Counted from the stretch's first letter, positions 1 through 8,280 are shown. The stretch is DNA of 60,075 nucleotides from an uncultured Aquimarina sp. (GCA_947489195.1 CANLCT010000024.1:1-60075), one strand, 5' to 3'. Notes: generated by a model from the letters alone, not told the origin. Numbers and translations: made by a program.

Positions 1-339
1 TGAAGATATTCATAACTGATTTTTACTCTAAAATAAGGCTTTTTATACAATTATGGATAATTACGGATATTCAATAAGGTTTTGATAATTTATGTGTTAA
101 AAAAAATAGCAATCATAATTTTTACTACTTATATATATAAATATTATTTATTAATTACCAATAAGTCTAAAAGCTAAGTATTTGGTTGTAATCGATTTAA
201 AAGGCGGCTTAGCGATGCTTGATTGCTATTTGTATTTTAATAGTAAGAATGTCTTTTCTATAACGTTTAAGTGGTTTTTTTTGGTTTTTCTAAATGATTG
301 ATTCGCTTTACTTTCGGCAAATAATTTAACCAATTAAAT
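1..339. other. AT-rich leader region without a recognisable gene
   Basis: I see no open frame or RNA gene here. A weak promoter-like pair, TTG at 281-283 and TACTTTCG at 309-316, lies just before the secreted protein starting at 340. The 25-nt spacing is wider than the usual Bacteroidetes promoter and the -7 element has one mismatch, so it is not called as a promoter. Confidence 0.4.
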
Positions 340-2751
340 ATGAAAAAATTAACATTATTAGCCGTATTATTAGTAAGCCTTATAGGCTATTCGCAGGGTT
401 GTTTTGATCCCAATTGGAATTGGGAAAATCCGCAAGCATGGAAAGTATATTACCCCGATGGTGTTTTCAACTTCAGTCCGTATACAAATTTAAATAGTGC
501 AGACATCAAAACTATTATTGATGCCGACGATTTAAAAAAAGTAAATGGATGGGTGGTGCTAGACAAGCAATTAGGCTGTCCAAGTATTCCAGTAGAACAG
601 CCACATGTCATTTTTTACAACAAATTTACAGGTATCGTTCGTGTAATGTCTATCAACACATCAGGCGGAAGTAGCTCACATGGGTTGTTAGCCGTAGATT
701 GGGGGAGTTCACTCCATCGTTCCTCTTTGTTAACACATACTAGTGCGTTTTCACGACCTAATACTGAGTATCCAGCACGTGAACAAGACATGGTAACCAA
801 CGTGATTGATTTATTTGCTAACCAGCGTAATGCTTGGTGGACTACCGAATTTCAAGTAGCCTTTGATCAAAAAACAAAGTCATCGCAGCGTGGTACATTT
901 TTACATTTTAGAGTGTTTAATGTAATAGAATCTGACATTCAGTTGCAAGGAGATATTGATTTATTATCACAATCGGTACAAATAAAAGGAGCCGAAGAAG
1001 AAGAAGGAACCAGTAGGTCTGCTAAAGACTGGATTATTGCAGGCGCTACAGCTGTAGAAAAGTTGGAGCCAGGAGAGTGGAGTAAGCATATCAAAGAAGC
1101 GGATAAAGCTATACGCAAAATTCGTGATAAAGCCATTAGGAACTCGCACGAAAGTAATGCTTGGAGTGCTTTGGCTGATGCGACAACCAGTTTAGCTGGT
1201 ATAACAGGAGGCCCAACCAGAGCTAATCGTGTACTAAAGTCTATTGCTGAAAATGCGGGAGTAGTGGGTAGTATTGTAGGTGTGGCTTCTGATTTGTTTG
1301 GGTTCTCTGGTAAAGGTTCTAACACACCTTCACCAGTACAAATTACTCCTTTTAGAACTACGGGAACCATAACGCAATCGGGAACTATTAAAACAAGTAC
1401 GCAAAATGCCAATTTTGTGATGAACTTGCCAGGGATAAAACCAACCAATCAAACTTATTATACATGCCCTATCGGTGTTATGAATATTGAGAATGATTTG
1501 CGAATTGATATGCGTTCTTGGGAGGAAGAGAAACCATTGTTAAAAGATTATGAGATTATATATAAATACAGATGGAAAAGAGGTAAACAAACACTGACTG
1601 AAGAAACGAAAAAGAGGCGTATCCCTTCGCGTAGGACAAATGAAAAAATATTTTTTACGTATAGATATGAACGTAAAAATTCTCTTCATTGTTCATTTGC
1701 TGACAGTAGAGATATCTTAAAATGGGAAAAGCATTCGAAATTACGTAAAGAGAAATATAAGTCAATTAGGCTTAGAGAAAATATATCTTTAGCAGTGAAT
1801 AGTGCTTCAGAATTAGAGTTAGTTTCAGCAATAGTTTCTTTTCAAGGTAAAATAAAACCAATAGGCAATAAAAGAGCTCCAGCTTATGATTTATTTGAGA
1901 CCTATGAACCATTACCTGTGGAATATGATTTGTTTAAAGGTGAATCAAATTTTTCAAGTGCTTTAAAATATAGTGAATGCCGTAAAAAAGGAAAGCCTAG
2001 TTTGGTGGAAAGTGATTTTAAAATGGAAAATCGTTGGATCAACAAAACTTCAAAGGCTTTAAATGATGGGAGGTACCAAATGATAAGTGGTGGCGAAGAT
2101 TTGGGGAATGGTAAAGTCAATGAATTGTATAAATTCAGAACCAAATATGTGGATATTGCCAATGCTCGAGATTTAATTTTTGATGTACGCGAAGAAACTG
2201 AGGTAAGCCTTAAAATTATAGCTACATTTAAAGAAAAAAATAACCCGAGTGCTACCCATGTAGTATTGACTAATGAGTATATAATTGATGAAGGTGCAGC
2301 AGTAAAATCAACTACCGCTGAGCCATTTGAAAGAGGGGCAAATTGGACAAGAAGAATAAGAAGATGGAGGCAAATTTCTAATAATGAGTTAGATTTAAAT
2401 TATTATAAAGATGGCGTAGCTTATGATAGCCCTCAAGACTGTAATTGTACACCTAATCGTACAGGAGGAAAACAATTAACAGCTATTACCGAGGCTGAAA
2501 AATTAGATTTAAAAAGTAGATTCACCCTATATCCTAATCCAGTATTTGATAAATTAGTGATTAACTATACTAAAATAGGTGATGCTTTACCAAGTATACT
2601 TGTTTCGGATGCCGCAGGAGCGATTTTAGTTAATGATACGCTAATGTCTGATGAAGAAACTATTGATTTTTCGACATATCCTCCAGGAACCTATTTAATT
2701 ACTATTGTTGATGAGGGTAAATTCATTTCAAAAAGAGTAATTAAAGACTAG
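340..2751 (+). CDS. T9SS type A sorting domain-containing secreted protein, function unknown
   Basis: An 803-residue protein with a lysine-started hydrophobic signal peptide ending near SQG (residues 18-20), so it should be exported by Sec. The last ~75 residues, beginning around residue 729 with FTLYPNPVFDKLVINY and ending KRVIKD, form a typical type A (Por secretion) sorting domain: it should cross the outer membrane through T9SS and be anchored or released at the surface. The region between shows no catalytic signature that I recognise. Residues ~215-300 are helical and charged, followed by a Gly/Ala/Ser stretch, and ~400-700 look beta-rich and Lys/Glu-rich. Conserved-looking Cys residues occur near the N-terminus (GCFDPNWNWENP) and before the sorting domain (DCNCTP). 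The gene stands alone, closed by a strong terminator. Secretion route is confident, molecular role unknown. Confidence 0.85.
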   Translation: MKKLTLLAVLLVSLIGYSQGCFDPNWNWENPQAWKVYYPDGVFNFSPYTNLNSADIKTIIDADDLKKVNGWVVLDKQLGCPSIPVEQPHVIFYNKFTGIVRVMSINTSGGSSSHGLLAVDWGSSLHRSSLLTHTSAFSRPNTEYPAREQDMVTNVIDLFANQRNAWWTTEFQVAFDQKTKSSQRGTFLHFRVFNVIESDIQLQGDIDLLSQSVQIKGAEEEEGTSRSAKDWIIAGATAVEKLEPGEWSKHIKEADKAIRKIRDKAIRNSHESNAWSALADATTSLAGITGGPTRANRVLKSIAENAGVVGSIVGVASDLFGFSGKGSNTPSPVQITPFRTTGTITQSGTIKTSTQNANFVMNLPGIKPTNQTYYTCPIGVMNIENDLRIDMRSWEEEKPLLKDYEIIYKYRWKRGKQTLTEETKKRRIPSRRTNEKIFFTYRYERKNSLHCSFADSRDILKWEKHSKLRKEKYKSIRLRENISLAVNSASELELVSAIVSFQGKIKPIGNKRAPAYDLFETYEPLPVEYDLFKGESNFSSALKYSECRKKGKPSLVESDFKMENRWINKTSKALNDGRYQMISGGEDLGNGKVNELYKFRTKYVDIANARDLIFDVREETEVSLKIIATFKEKNNPSATHVVLTNEYIIDEGAAVKSTTAEPFERGANWTRRIRRWRQISNNELDLNYYKDGVAYDSPQDCNCTPNRTGGKQLTAITEAEKLDLKSRFTLYPNPVFDKLVINYTKIGDALPSILVSDAAGAILVNDTLMSDEETIDFSTYPPGTYLITIVDEGKFISKRVIKD

Positions 2752-2781
2752 TTTTTTAGAGTAAAAAGAGTTTTTTAAAAC

Positions 2782-2817
2782 AAAAAAGAGCAATAACGAA
2801 AGTTGTTGCTCTTTTTT
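2782..2817 (+). terminator. Rho-independent terminator of the 340-2751 gene
   Basis: A 16-bp stem (2782-2797 with 2802-2817, one G-T wobble) is closed by a GAAA tetraloop and has a T-rich 3' arm. It lies 30 nt after the stop codon. Confidence 0.9.
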
Positions 2818-2823
2818 TATACA

Positions 2824-2984
2824 GCTTCGAGTGATTTGTGTAATGGGTTCTCGATACATTTTCCCTTCGCTATCGCTGCGGTAAAACACTCGAACCAATC
2901 AGCGTGTTGTATTTGAGTTTAGTGTCTAGCTCAGCACTGCTTCGAGTGATTTGTGTAATGGAATGAAGCAAATAATATCGAGAA
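2824..2984. repeat. Left part of the A/B repeat array: partial B, A0, B1
   Basis: This flank holds a truncated B unit (2824-2845), one complete 49-bp A unit (A0, 2847-2895) and one B unit (B1, 2923-2984). A begins GTTCTCGATAC and ends CACTCGAAC. B begins with a TATC(G/T)AG-like motif (TGTCTAG in this copy), contains TTCGAGTGAT and closes with TATCGAGAA, so B carries the A termini in the opposite orientation. A0 has the best internal hairpin of all copies (CGC-TATCGCT-GCG flanked by TTTT/AAAA). The distance from A0 to B1 is 76 nt, identical to every A-to-B step in the right part. B1 ends 16 nt before the ATG of the GIY-YIG gene. Confidence 0.9.
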
Positions 2985-3000
2985 GTAGTATCTTAATACA

Positions 3001-3309
3001 ATGAAAACATACCATGTCTATATTTTAAAATGCTCTGATCAAACTTTTTATACAGGAGTAACTTCAAATTTAACAAGAAGAATGTTTCAGCATAAAACAG
3101 GTTTTTATACCACAAGTTATACTTTTTCACGTAGACCTGTAGCCTTGGTTTTTTATGCAGAGTTTACGGATATTAATTTAGCATTAGAAAAAGAAAGACA
3201 AATTAAAAAGTGGTCAAAAGCTAAAAAGTGGTCAAAAGCTAAAAAGTTAGCCTTAATTAATGGAGCTTATGAAACATTACCAAATTTAGCGAAGAAGCAA
3301 TTTAAGTAA
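3001..3309 (+). CDS. Small GIY-YIG endonuclease embedded in the repeat array
   Basis: A 102-residue protein consisting of little more than one GIY-YIG catalytic domain of the small UPF0213/YhbQ-like group. The two signature strands read VYILKC (residues 6-11, GIY equivalent) and FYTGVT (16-21, YIG equivalent). The conserved arginine follows in LTRRMFQH (Arg26/27), and the metal-binding glutamate should be in ALEKERQIKKW (Glu63 or Glu65). Such domains cut DNA with a single divalent metal. The basic C-terminus contains an exact 18-bp internal duplication (KKWSKA twice). The gene lies inside the repeat array: B1 ends just upstream, and A1 begins 3 nt after the stop codon, so gene and repeats form one structural unit. 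It could act on the repeats (as RAYT does on REP) or be a housekeeping structure-specific nuclease with fortuitous neighbours. Family call is firm; the link to the array is inference. Confidence 0.9.
   Translation: MKTYHVYILKCSDQTFYTGVTSNLTRRMFQHKTGFYTTSYTFSRRPVALVFYAEFTDINLALEKERQIKKWSKAKKWSKAKKLALINGAYETLPNLAKKQFK
3204..3239 (+). repeat. 18-bp exact tandem duplication within the GIY-YIG gene
   Basis: Two identical 18-bp copies (3204-3221 and 3222-3239) encode KKWSKA twice and keep the frame. It lengthens the basic segment after the catalytic glutamate and looks like a recent slippage event. Confidence 0.95.
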
Positions 3310-3312
3310 CGA

Positions 3313-4493
3313 GTTCTCGATACATTTTCCCTCCGCTATCGCTACATGAAAATACTCGAACCAATCAGCGTGTTTTATTTAAGTTTAGTATCGAGTTCAG
3401 CACTACTTCGAGTGATTTTCGAAATGCAATGGAGCAAATAATATCGAGTTCAGCACTGCTTCGAGTGATTTGTGCAATGCAATGGAGCAAATTGTATCGA
3501 GAAGTGTTTGTTGAGTTATAGCAACGTAGTTCTCGATACATTTTCCCTCCGCTATGGCTACGATAAAACACTCGAACCAATCAGCGTGTTGTATTCAAGT
3601 TTAGTATCTAGCTCAGCACTGCTTCGAGTGATTTGTGTAATGGAATGAAGCAAATTGTATCGAGCTTAGCACTACTTCGAGTGATTTGTGTAATGTAATG
3701 GAGCAAATAGTATCGAGTTCAGCACTGCTTCGAGTGATTTGTGCAATGCAATGGAGTAAATAGTATCGAGAAGTGTTTGTTGAGTTATAGCAACGTAGTT
3801 CTCGATACATTTTCCCTCCGCTATCGCTACGATAAAACACTCGAACCAATCAGCGTGTTTTATTTAAGTTTAGTATCGAGCTTAGTACCGCTTTGAGTGA
3901 TTTACGAAATGGAATGGAGCAAATAATATCTAGCTCAGCACTACTTCGAGTGATTTGCGTAATGCAATGGAGCAAATAGTATCGAGCTTAGCACTGCTTC
4001 GAGTGATTTGTGTAATGGAATGAAGCAAATTGTATCGAGAAGTGTTTGTTGATTTACTGCAACGTAGTTCTCGATACATTTTTCCTCCGCTATCGCTACG
4101 ATAAAACACTCGAACTGGTCAGCGTGTTTTATTTAAGTTTAGTATCTAGCTCAGCACTACTTCGAGTGATTTGTGTAATGGAATGAAGCAAATTGTATCG
4201 AGCTTAGCACTACTTCGAGTGATTTGTGTAATGTAATGGAGCAAATAGTATCGAGAAGTGTTTGTTGAGTTATAGCAACGGATTCTCGATACATTTTCCC
4301 TCCGCTATCGATACGAGAAAACACTCGAACCAATCAGCGTGTTGTATTCAAGTTTAGTATCGAGCTTAGCACTGCTTCGAGTGATTTGCGTAATGCAATG
4401 GAGCAAATAATATCGAGAAGTGGTTATTAAGTTATAGCAACGTAGTTCTCGATACATTTTCTCTTCGCTATCGATACGAGAAAACACTCGAGT
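3313..4493. repeat. Right part of the A/B repeat array: six A units and eleven B units
   Basis: A units start at 3313, 3529, 3798, 4067, 4282 and 4445 (49 bp each; the last loses its final bases). B units start at 3389, 3442, 3605, 3658, 3711, 3874, 3927, 3980, 4143, 4196 and 4358. Every A-to-first-B step is 76 nt, every B-to-B step is 53-54 nt and every last-B-to-next-A step is 86-87 nt, so the A spacing is 163 + 53(n-1) with n = 2, 3, 3, 2, 1. All units are in one orientation and copies are near-identical. B contains the A ends inverted (TTCTCGATAC against GTATCGAGAA; CACTCGAA against TTCGAGTG), so any A-B pair can fold into a large hairpin. Frames open across the repeats on the minus strand only because 53-bp and 269-bp units keep stops in phase; they are not genes. 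Confidence 0.95.
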
Positions 4494-4513
4494 CAGTCAT
4501 ACCTCTATAAAAC

Positions 4514-4544
4514 AACAACACCCACGCAAAGCGTGGGTGTTGTT
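4514..4544 (-). terminator. Terminator of the porin-like gene
   Basis: Perfect 14-bp stem (4514-4527 with 4531-4544) and an AAA loop, followed on the minus strand by GTTTTAT. It is 50 nt past the stop codon of the 4596-5729 gene and also fences that gene off from the repeat array. Confidence 0.9.
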
Positions 4545-4595
4545 TTATATTATAATCTTAACTTTTCTAAAGTTAAAGTCTATGTATTATTTAGA

Positions 4596-5729
4596 CTAGA
4601 AAGAGTAGATAGCACCTAATACGAAAGAAGCTAAAGATTTACCAACATCACCATTAGAATCTTCTAAGAAAGTATCTTCTGAAGTTGAATCTAAACGTAA
4701 TTCAGGCTTAATTGTTAAGTTTCCAGCTGTATAAGAACCAGTTAATGTTGTAGCAAATACAGAACCTTCACCTTCATTGTCAGTGTTTAGTGCACCTACA
4801 CCACCTTCGAACTCAGCAAAAAATTCACCTCTTAAACCTAAAGAAAAAGATTCAGAAATTGCATATTGAGGGTATAAAGCTACACCATAAAAACCATTAT
4901 CTTCAGCAGGAGAATCTTGAGCAGTACTATTATAAGTAGCATTTACACCTAAATAAAAATCTTCAGATAAATCCCATCCAGTAGTTAAATCAACTTGAAA
5001 AGTTTCTCCAGTATTTCCTGGTTGACGTCCATATAAAAAGTTTAAATATGCACTTCCAGCATCAGCTGAATATCCAACTTGTAAACCACCTGTATATTTT
5101 CCTTCTGCATTAGATTCAGTAAAATCTGTAGCATTTAATACGGCAGCCATTATTGACCAATTATCATCTAAAGTAAAATCAGCTTTTAATCCAGTGTGAG
5201 AAAATGGACCATAAGAGAACATGTATGATGTAGAGTAGTTGAAGTTTCCTGCAGGAGAAATTACTTCATACCCTAAGAAAGTATTAAAGTTACCAAAAGT
5301 TAATGTTACTGCATCAGATGCTGCGTAAGTAACATATAATTGATTAACAGCATTGTTTAAATCACTTCCTACTAAATCTCCATTTGCATCTACAGATTTT
5401 CCAGAATTAAAAGTTGCATCAACTGCTCTTGGACCAAAAGCTAAATCAGCCACAAACCCAACTTTACCTATTTGCTTGCTAGCTATTAAATTAACCATAC
5501 CAATAGCAAATCCATCAGCATTAGCAAAAGAAGATGATGGAGCAATTAAAGCACCATTTCCAGTGTTGTTAGCATTTTTTCCACCGATATTAGTTCTAAA
5601 ATAAGTATCAACAGATCCGCTTAAGTCAAAAGTAGATTCTTTTGCAGCTTCTTCTTCCTGAGCAATAGCAGTAAAACCTACTAAAGATAATGCAGCTACG
5701 GCTGCGCCTTTAAAGAAATTTTTTTTCAT
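4596..5729 (-). CDS. Porin-like outer-membrane beta-barrel protein
   Basis: 377 residues with a clear signal peptide (cleavage after GFTAIAQ, residue ~24) followed by an acidic stretch EEEAAKE. The mature part is a series of alternating aromatic/polar strands rich in Gly, Asn and Asp, and it ends in FVLGAIYSF, with the terminal Phe expected for BAM-inserted barrels. This fits the flavobacterial porin-like family that resembles phosphate/anion-type porins, but the substrate cannot be read from the sequence. The gene is monocistronic, with a well-formed promoter upstream (5797-5827) and a strong terminator downstream, which suggests high expression. Barrel architecture is well supported; transport specificity is not. 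Confidence 0.8.
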   Translation of the reverse strand: MKKNFFKGAAVAALSLVGFTAIAQEEEAAKESTFDLSGSVDTYFRTNIGGKNANNTGNGALIAPSSSFANADGFAIGMVNLIASKQIGKVGFVADLAFGPRAVDATFNSGKSVDANGDLVGSDLNNAVNQLYVTYAASDAVTLTFGNFNTFLGYEVISPAGNFNYSTSYMFSYGPFSHTGLKADFTLDDNWSIMAAVLNATDFTESNAEGKYTGGLQVGYSADAGSAYLNFLYGRQPGNTGETFQVDLTTGWDLSEDFYLGVNATYNSTAQDSPAEDNGFYGVALYPQYAISESFSLGLRGEFFAEFEGGVGALNTDNEGEGSVFATTLTGSYTAGNLTIKPELRLDSTSEDTFLEDSNGDVGKSLASFVLGAIYSF

Positions 5730-5796
5730 AATAATAGTTAAATAGTTAATAAACTTTTACTCGTTATAAAATAAGTATTGCTACTTAATTCGAGGT

Positions 5797-5827
5797 CAAA
5801 AATAATTTATAGTTGGAGAGATGGCAA
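5797..5827 (-). promoter_or_regulatory. Bacteroidetes-type promoter of the porin-like gene
   Basis: On the minus strand TTG (5825-5827) is followed after 20 nt by TATTTTTG (5797-5804), a match to TTG-N17-23-TAnnTTTG. It predicts a 5' leader of about 60 nt before the ATG at 5729. Confidence 0.75.
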
Positions 5828-6022
5828 GAAAAATGTTGTAAAAAACATAATTTTTGCGAATTACGTATTTAATATTAGTTTTTTTGATATTATTTTAATA
5901 AATGACCTAAATTATCCTTTTTTTTAGAGTGATTTTGTAGATTTATTTGGTATTTCATCAGATATTGTTAAAAATTGTTAGCTAAAAGGCAATTTTTAAA
6001 TGTTAAAATTAAGTGAAATTAC

Positions 6023-7093
6023 TTAGTTAATAATACTATTTTTAGATATATAGGTAATGGAGTCTGTTTTTGTATTTACCTCAGTTTTTATACCCCAAAG
6101 CAGTTGTTTTTTCCACTTTGTGTAATTATCTGTACGTGTTTGGTCAATTTCGTATACTTCAAAACGCTGCGTACCCATAGGTGTTAAGGTAGTTTTTTTT
6201 GTTTTTTTAAAGGTATCCCATAATACTTTTGTCGATTTCGGATTTCCGGTTATATGCATTTGATATACCGATAGGCTGTCTAAATGCCCATAACGGATGG
6301 GTAATTCGCTCGGAATTAAAATTTGTGTGGCTATGGGTAAAGCAGTTGAAAATAGTATATCGCCAGTAATTTCATTGTAGTCATTATATATAGTAATAGG
6401 ACTGCTGGCACTTTTTACATTGTGTTCGGCTAAGTACTGCTCTAGTTGGGCTATATGCTTTTGTGTATCATTAGTAATATTATCTACATGGCCAGATGCA
6501 CTTAGGTAAACATAATGTAAAGGACCAAAAGTTTTTTTGTTGCTGTAGCTAATGCTGTAATCCGATGCTCGCTTGTTTAATTGCTGCTGTAATTGGGGTA
6601 AACGGGTGTGTAATTGTTGTAACCAAATACGTTTGTTGTTCTTCCATTTAAATATATCGTAAATTTTATCTTTAAAACTAAGCTCTTCTTTTAATGTAAG
6701 TGATACGTTATGGACTACTTTTTGTTTTCCTAAATTCCAATGTAATGATTGTATGCTGCGCTCTTTTTTGGTATATACTTTTTGTAAAATGAGCGAATCT
6801 AATACTTGCTCGTTTTCAATTTTAAAGCTGTTTTCTTTAACAGGAGTAACTTTTAATTTACTCAATAAAGGATCTACATTCTGTTGTATGTGTGTAATGC
6901 TTGTATCGGTTATGGCCCAATTCATCCAATTTTCAAAATGAATCAATTGATTTTGAATCATTTTTTTAGGAACATTATTAAAACTGATATCATACTCATG
7001 GGTACGTGTAGCAGGTATGGTTGCTAAATACACACAGCTGCCTATGAATAATAAGGCAATAATATAAAATAAGCTTTTTAAAAATTTAAACAT
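6023..7093 (-). CDS. Membrane-anchored SRPBCC/GyrI-like protein
   Basis: 356 residues. Residues ~5-25 form one hydrophobic segment (signal anchor or signal peptide), so the bulk should be periplasmic. The next ~150 residues follow the pattern of an SRPBCC (polyketide cyclase-like) domain: the segment VPKKMIQNQLIHFENWMNWA corresponds to the start of that fold. The C-terminal half, from about ITIYNDYNEITGDILFSTAL to FEVYEIDQTRTDNYTKWKKQ, has the spacing of a GyrI-like ligand-binding domain. Fusions of these two folds are common in Flavobacteriia, but no ligand is known to me. It has no operon partner; a 100-nt AT-rich gap separates it from the small membrane protein at 7181. Domain assignment rests on pattern similarity and is moderate. 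Confidence 0.6.
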   Translation of the reverse strand: MFKFLKSLFYIIALLFIGSCVYLATIPATRTHEYDISFNNVPKKMIQNQLIHFENWMNWAITDTSITHIQQNVDPLLSKLKVTPVKENSFKIENEQVLDSLILQKVYTKKERSIQSLHWNLGKQKVVHNVSLTLKEELSFKDKIYDIFKWKNNKRIWLQQLHTRLPQLQQQLNKRASDYSISYSNKKTFGPLHYVYLSASGHVDNITNDTQKHIAQLEQYLAEHNVKSASSPITIYNDYNEITGDILFSTALPIATQILIPSELPIRYGHLDSLSVYQMHITGNPKSTKVLWDTFKKTKKTTLTPMGTQRFEVYEIDQTRTDNYTKWKKQLLWGIKTEVNTKTDSITYISKNSIIN

Positions 7094-7180
7094 ATAAGGA
7101 GTGATTTAGTGATTTAGACTACTAAGTTTTTAATAAAACAGCTAAAAAATAGATAGCTAAAAAATAGATAGCTAAAAGGC

Positions 7181-7369
7181 TTAAAAGTTTAAATAGGTTT
7201 TAAGTCCGAATAAAAATAAGATAAAACCTACAAAAAACACTAAAATCCATACACTTCCTTTGTAAAATTTTTTATGAGTTTTAATGTCTTTTCGATAACT
7301 AAATATCATAAAAATGACAAATGCGATAAAAAAGCAGATGGCAAAAATGAATTGTTTTTGACTAAACAT
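7181..7369 (-). CDS. Small two-helix membrane protein
   Basis: 62 residues with two hydrophobic helices (about residues 7-24 and 40-58) separated by a basic loop (YRKDIKTHKKFYKGS). Short proteins with this KFYKGS loop recur in Flavobacteriaceae genomes as conserved hypotheticals, which argues that this is a real gene. It starts only 84 nt from the divergently transcribed pyrophosphohydrolase gene at 7454, so their promoters must lie close together or overlap. Function unknown. Confidence 0.7.
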   Translation of the reverse strand: MFSQKQFIFAICFFIAFVIFMIFSYRKDIKTHKKFYKGSVWILVFFVGFILFLFGLKTYLNF

Positions 7370-7453
7370 GGTGGATTGTTTTTTTATGATAAATTAAGTG
7401 CGTACGCAGCAATATCAATTTGTACATTTAACAAAATTACAAAAACAATTTTC

Positions 7454-7840
7454 ATGAAAGATAAAATTAATGCAGTTAAAGAGTTTCATACAGCGTTTAA
7501 AATTGGGTATAAGGAAACTCCTGTTGCAAATTTAGGGATAGCAAAAAATACCTTGCGATTTAATTTAATGAAAGAGGAGAACGAAGAGTATTTTGAAGCT
7601 GCTCAAAATAATGATTTAGTTGAGGTAGCAGATGCCCTTGGTGATATGCTGTATATTTTATGTGGAACTATTATAGAACATGGGATGCAGCATAAAATAG
7701 AAGAAGTTTTTAATGAAATCCAACGCAGTAATATGAGTAAACTGGGAGCCGATGGTAAACCTATTTATCGCGAAGATGGTAAAGTACTCAAAGGGCCTAA
7801 TTATTTTAGACCAGACATAGCTAGTATTTTGGGTAAATAA
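7454..7840 (+). CDS. MazG-like / PRA-PH-like nucleoside triphosphate pyrophosphohydrolase
   Basis: 128 residues from the ATG at 7454. The frame stays open upstream to 7274, but that part lies antisense to the small membrane gene and has no conserved character, so the internal ATG is preferred. The motif RFNLMKEENEEYFEAAQ followed by DLVEVADALGDMLYIL is the EExxE...ExxD metal site of the all-alpha NTP pyrophosphohydrolase superfamily. Such enzymes hydrolyse (d)NTPs or related compounds to the monophosphate and PPi. The C-terminal part (NMSKLGADGKPIYREDGKV) is typical of the stand-alone flavobacterial proteins annotated as phosphoribosyl-ATP-pyrophosphohydrolase-like. No his genes are nearby, so a role in histidine synthesis is unlikely and house-cleaning of nucleotides more so. 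Confidence 0.8.
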   Translation: MKDKINAVKEFHTAFKIGYKETPVANLGIAKNTLRFNLMKEENEEYFEAAQNNDLVEVADALGDMLYILCGTIIEHGMQHKIEEVFNEIQRSNMSKLGADGKPIYREDGKVLKGPNYFRPDIASILGK

Positions 7841-8025
7841 TTAGTTATACAAGTGCCTAATAAAATGTAGGCATATAGTTCGTTTTTTTAACTATAGTTG
7901 ACACCTAATTAATCCAAGGCTTAGTGTAGAGTTCTAATTATAAATTTGTATTATTTTGGATTTCAATTGTTTAAATTGTTTAAAATGATTAATTTAAGCT
8001 TTGTTTAACCAATTAAACGTTAACT

Positions 8026-8280
8026 ATGGAATTAATTATTAGTTTACTTACAGGTGCTGTAGGTGGTAATTTAGCAGGTGCATTATTAAAAAAATTTTCA
8101 ATGGGTACACTTTGGAATTCTGTTATAGGAATTTTAGGAGGTGGTCTTGGAGGCCAATTGTTAGGAATGCTGGGTCTTGACCTAGGTGGAATAGTAGGTA
8201 GTATAGCCGGTGGTGGAGTAGGAGGAGGAATTTTAATGGCTATTATTGGAGTAATTAAAGGAGCAATGAATAAGAGTTAG
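8026..8280 (+). CDS. Glycine-rich small membrane protein
   Basis: 84 residues with glycine-zipper-like hydrophobic stretches (GAVGGNLAGALL, GILGGGLGGQLLGMLGL, GSIAGGGVGGGILMAIIGVI) and almost no charged residues except near both ends. It resembles small conserved hypothetical proteins of Flavobacteriaceae. Glycine-zipper helices usually pack as oligomers in membranes; nothing else can be said. A TAAATTTG -7-like box at 7941-7948 precedes the ATG by ~80 nt. It lies isolated between the pyrophosphohydrolase and a convergent gene. Confidence 0.65.
   Translation: MELIISLLTGAVGGNLAGALLKKFSMGTLWNSVIGILGGGLGGQLLGMLGLDLGGIVGSIAGGGVGGGILMAIIGVIKGAMNKS

Noticed and set aside
3365..4487. Three minus-strand open frames (3365-3580, 3613-3849, 4305-4487) with near-identical translations
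   Set aside because: They run through the A/B repeats, have no ribosome binding site, and look alike only because the repeats are identical DNA. Not genes.
2824..4493. CRISPR array
   Set aside because: The repeats are directly adjacent or joined by repeated linkers; there are no unique spacers of constant length, and no cas genes.
7274..7453. Longer N-terminus of the pyrophosphohydrolase
   Set aside because: This part is antisense to the small membrane protein gene, has no family similarity, and the ATG at 7454 fits the domain start.
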